NCBI RefSeq assembly: GCF_002563775.1
Contig: NZ_PDJO01000001.1
Coordinates: 878,001 to 942,000, forward strand
Origin: Thioclava sp. ES.031
GTDB taxonomy: Bacteria > Pseudomonadota > Alphaproteobacteria > Rhodobacterales > Rhodobacteraceae
Direction: 5' to 3'
Length of the DNA stretch: 64,000 bases
Made by a program: the position numbers and the translations under genes. Below, in pieces: positions 63,937-64,000 of this stretch (position 1 is the first letter of the stretch; every line of letters starts with the position of its first letter). Under the pieces are notes generated by a model that searched no databases, was not told the origin of the DNA, and saw only the letters and a list, made by a program, of their open reading frames with translations.

Positions 63937-64000
63937 GCCAGCGCCTCCACCTTGTCCGTTCCGGTCGAGGCCGGGGCCATGCCCGTCGCCTCGCGCATCA
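63933..64000 (-). CDS. 3' end of upstream gene, probably FAD-binding subunit of the hydroxylase (partial)
   Basis: Only the last ~21 codons are in the window, ending ATGMAPASTGTDKVEALA and TGA at 63935-63933, which overlaps the large-subunit ATG. The identity is inferred only from the usual order small, FAD, large in PaoABC-type operons. Confidence 0.45.
   Translation of the reverse strand, partial: MREATGMAPASTGTDKVEALA

Overview
The window is about 64 kb of GC-rich chromosomal sequence with tightly packed operons and many 4-base ATGA start/stop overlaps. The gene content (three-subunit TRAP transporters, PotABCD-type ABC systems, IorAB and XdhC/MocA molybdenum hydroxylase sets, an N-type ATPase, QseBC-like regulation, PxpBCA) suggests an alphaproteobacterium, most likely of the Rhodobacterales type. 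That placement is an inference from gene style; no rRNA or tRNA gene is visible. No insertion sequence, phage gene or CRISPR array was found.

Layout. 1-4.2 kb: tail of a GMC oxidoreductase, pirin, WrbA, a VOC protein and an unrecognised 139-residue protein. 4.2-12.7 kb (minus strand): a catabolic operon made of an ABC transporter, diaminopropionate ammonia-lyase and two N-carbamoyl-amino-acid amidohydrolases (one M20C type, one nitrilase-fold D-carbamoylase). An RpiR regulator lies just upstream and two matching inverted repeats sit in the operon promoter. 12.7-19.8 kb (minus): a complete N-ATPase operon atpDCQRBEFAG led by an SDR dehydrogenase, with a perfect FNR-type box in front. 19.9-21.3 kb: gnd. 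21.6-25.7 kb: efeUOB iron uptake. 26.3-29.8 kb: an M15/DUF882 peptidoglycan protein and IorAB. 29.8-33.1 kb: MarR regulator, 3-hydroxybenzoate 4-monooxygenase and a beta-hydroxyacid dehydrogenase. 33.4-40.9 kb: ABC1 kinase, a QseBC-like two-component system, an envelope redox operon (DsbD, L,D-transpeptidase, DsbA-like) and a SYLF protein. 41.1-47.1 kb: glycosyltransferase, GntR-like regulator, gluconokinase and a TRAP transporter. 47.1-49.6 kb: flavin monooxygenase, crotonase and a winged-helix regulator. 49.7-55.2 kb: a second TRAP operon divergent from pxpBCA (5-oxoprolinase). 55.3-60.1 kb: a channel-like protein, an AI-2E family permease, OtsA, a degenerate PIG-L-like protein and a fasciclin protein. 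60.3-64 kb: MocA-like, XdhC and a molybdopterin hydroxylase large subunit, running off the right edge.

How the genes work together. gntR, gntK, the first TRAP system and gnd would take gluconate through 6-phosphogluconate to the pentose phosphate route. The second TRAP system and PxpABC would import and open pyroglutamate. The DpaL/carbamoylase/ABC cluster looks like a complete import-and-degrade unit for a ureido form of 2,3-diaminopropionate or a similar compound; this is the best candidate for an undescribed pathway. The FNR box before the SDR/N-ATPase operon suggests oxygen-controlled expression of a second, ion-pumping ATPase. DsbD, the L,D-transpeptidase and a DsbA-like protein form an overlapping operon next to a perfect QseB/PmrA-type box, which suggests dedicated redox care of the transpeptidase cysteine.
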